A stretch of 5,263 nucleotides of DNA from DATDMG01 sp036518955 (GTDB lineage Bacteria; Actinomycetota; Actinomycetes; Actinomycetales; Kineosporiaceae), in assembly GCA_036518955.1 (NCBI GenBank), contig DATDMG010000038.1, positions 1 through 5,263 on the forward strand, in the 5' to 3' direction. Within the stretch, counting starts at the first letter, position 1. Every line of letters begins with the position of its first letter. Of the stretch, positions 4,848 through 5,263 are shown in pieces. A program made the translations under genes and the position numbers. Under the pieces are notes generated by a model. The model did not search any database, had not been told where the DNA came from, and saw nothing but the letters and a program-made list of their open reading frames with translations.

Positions 4848-5263
4848 TCAGCTGCCGTCGGTGAGTGTTCCCGCGGCGCTGGCCTCGGCGGGTTCGAGGT
4901 GTTCGATCTCGGTGAACAGGTGCAGTTCGTCGTCTTCGGGCAGGCCTTCGTGCCGGCCGTGGTGCAGCACGCCCTGGATCGCCACCCATAGCAGGGGGGC
5001 GACGCCGCCGGCGATGAACAGGACGTCGCCGGGCAGGCGCAGCCATTCCAGCAGGGTGTTGGTGCGGTTGCCGATGTAGGTCAGGGTGCGCGCGTCGTAG
5101 TAGCCGACGTCGACGGAGTGGTACAGCTGCAGGATGCCTGAGGGCAGGAGGGTGACGAAGACCATCCAGGCGGCGAGCATGCCGTACACGCCCATCATCG
5201 CGGCGTGGGCGTGGTTGGCGGTCAGGTTGGTGCCGATCTCGTAGTAGGACACGATCGGCAGGT
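4848..5263 (-). CDS. Nitric oxide reductase-like (haem-copper oxidase superfamily) large subunit, C-terminal part
   Basis: The open frame enters from the right window edge (LPIVSYYEIG...), so the true start lies outside; a GTG at 5250-5252 is internal. The segment LTANHAHAAMMGVYGMLA carries the H-x-H pair (codons 5211-5213 and 5205-5207) at the position where NorB-type subunits ligate the two haems, high-spin b3 and low-spin b. Downstream WMVFVTLLPSGILQLY and EWLRLPGDVLFIAGGVAPLLWVAIQG are the last two helices, and WLRLPGD-FI-GG is typical of NO reductases. A polar tail (HEGLPEDDELHLFTEIEHLEPAEA...) follows to TGA 4848-4850. NorB reduces two NO to N2O in the cytoplasmic membrane. Odd: GVYGMLA runs directly into AWMVFVTLL at about 5169-5174. 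From my knowledge of the family, roughly 30-40 residues (the end of one helix, a loop and the start of the next) should lie between, so an in-frame deletion is likely. Confidence 0.82.
   Translation of the reverse strand, partial: LPIVSYYEIGTNLTANHAHAAMMGVYGMLAAWMVFVTLLPSGILQLYHSVDVGYYDARTLTYIGNRTNTLLEWLRLPGDVLFIAGGVAPLLWVAIQGVLHHGRHEGLPEDDELHLFTEIEHLEPAEASAAGTLTDGS

Noticed and set aside
1..5263. CRISPR array, tRNA or rRNA gene, riboswitch, complete insertion sequence
   Set aside because: Read through for repeat-spacer periodicity, cloverleaf-like stretches, rRNA-like sequence and paired terminal repeats around a transposase; none seen.

Overview
The window is high-GC DNA with strong G/C at third codon positions, GTG and TTG starts, Phd/PIN toxin-antitoxin genes and actinobacterial-type tyrosine recombinases. 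It most likely comes from an actinomycete (Streptomyces, Frankia or Micromonospora-like). Nothing in the sequence fixes the genus.

Layout, left to right. The window opens inside the C-terminal catalytic half of a + strand tyrosine recombinase (ends 265), followed by a hairpin. Facing it on the - strand is a toxin-antitoxin operon: a Phd/YefM-type antitoxin (859-1113) and a PIN-domain VapC toxin (488-862), joined by a GTGA overlap. A near-perfect palindrome overlaps the antitoxin ribosome binding site. Upstream lies a small - strand gene of unknown function with a good ribosome binding site, split by a frameshift (1361-1656).

The centre is a - strand run of three genes. A SAM-dependent methyltransferase-like protein (2767-3576) is followed with no gap, and in the same frame, by a histidine phosphatase of the phosphoglycerate mutase superfamily (start 2766). 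A single TAG separates them. The phosphatase appears to lose its last residues near 2221, where a small secreted SH3-like protein gene (start 2189) begins in another frame. A 17-bp perfect hairpin (1783-1821) lies at the 3' end of this run.

Upstream of the methyltransferase is an AT-richer stretch with an inverted repeat, then a decayed + strand tyrosine recombinase remnant (about 3720-4130) with several frameshifts and a nonsense codon. After it come about 350 bases of scrambled sequence with a 13-bp tandem duplication.

At the right edge is a - strand operon. It holds the C-terminal part of a haem-copper nitric oxide reductase-like large subunit (4848 to beyond the window), which seems to lack a segment between two helices, followed 13 bases later by a small three-helix membrane protein (4478-4834). 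A hairpin sits just after the latter's stop.

Overall this looks like an accessory, recombination-scarred region: two different integrase relics, a toxin-antitoxin pair and several broken or truncated genes. I see no clear undescribed multi-gene defence or metabolic system. The most distinctive signals are the methyltransferase/phosphatase pair split by one TAG, the overlapping phosphatase/SH3 junction, and the apparent internal deletion in the reductase.
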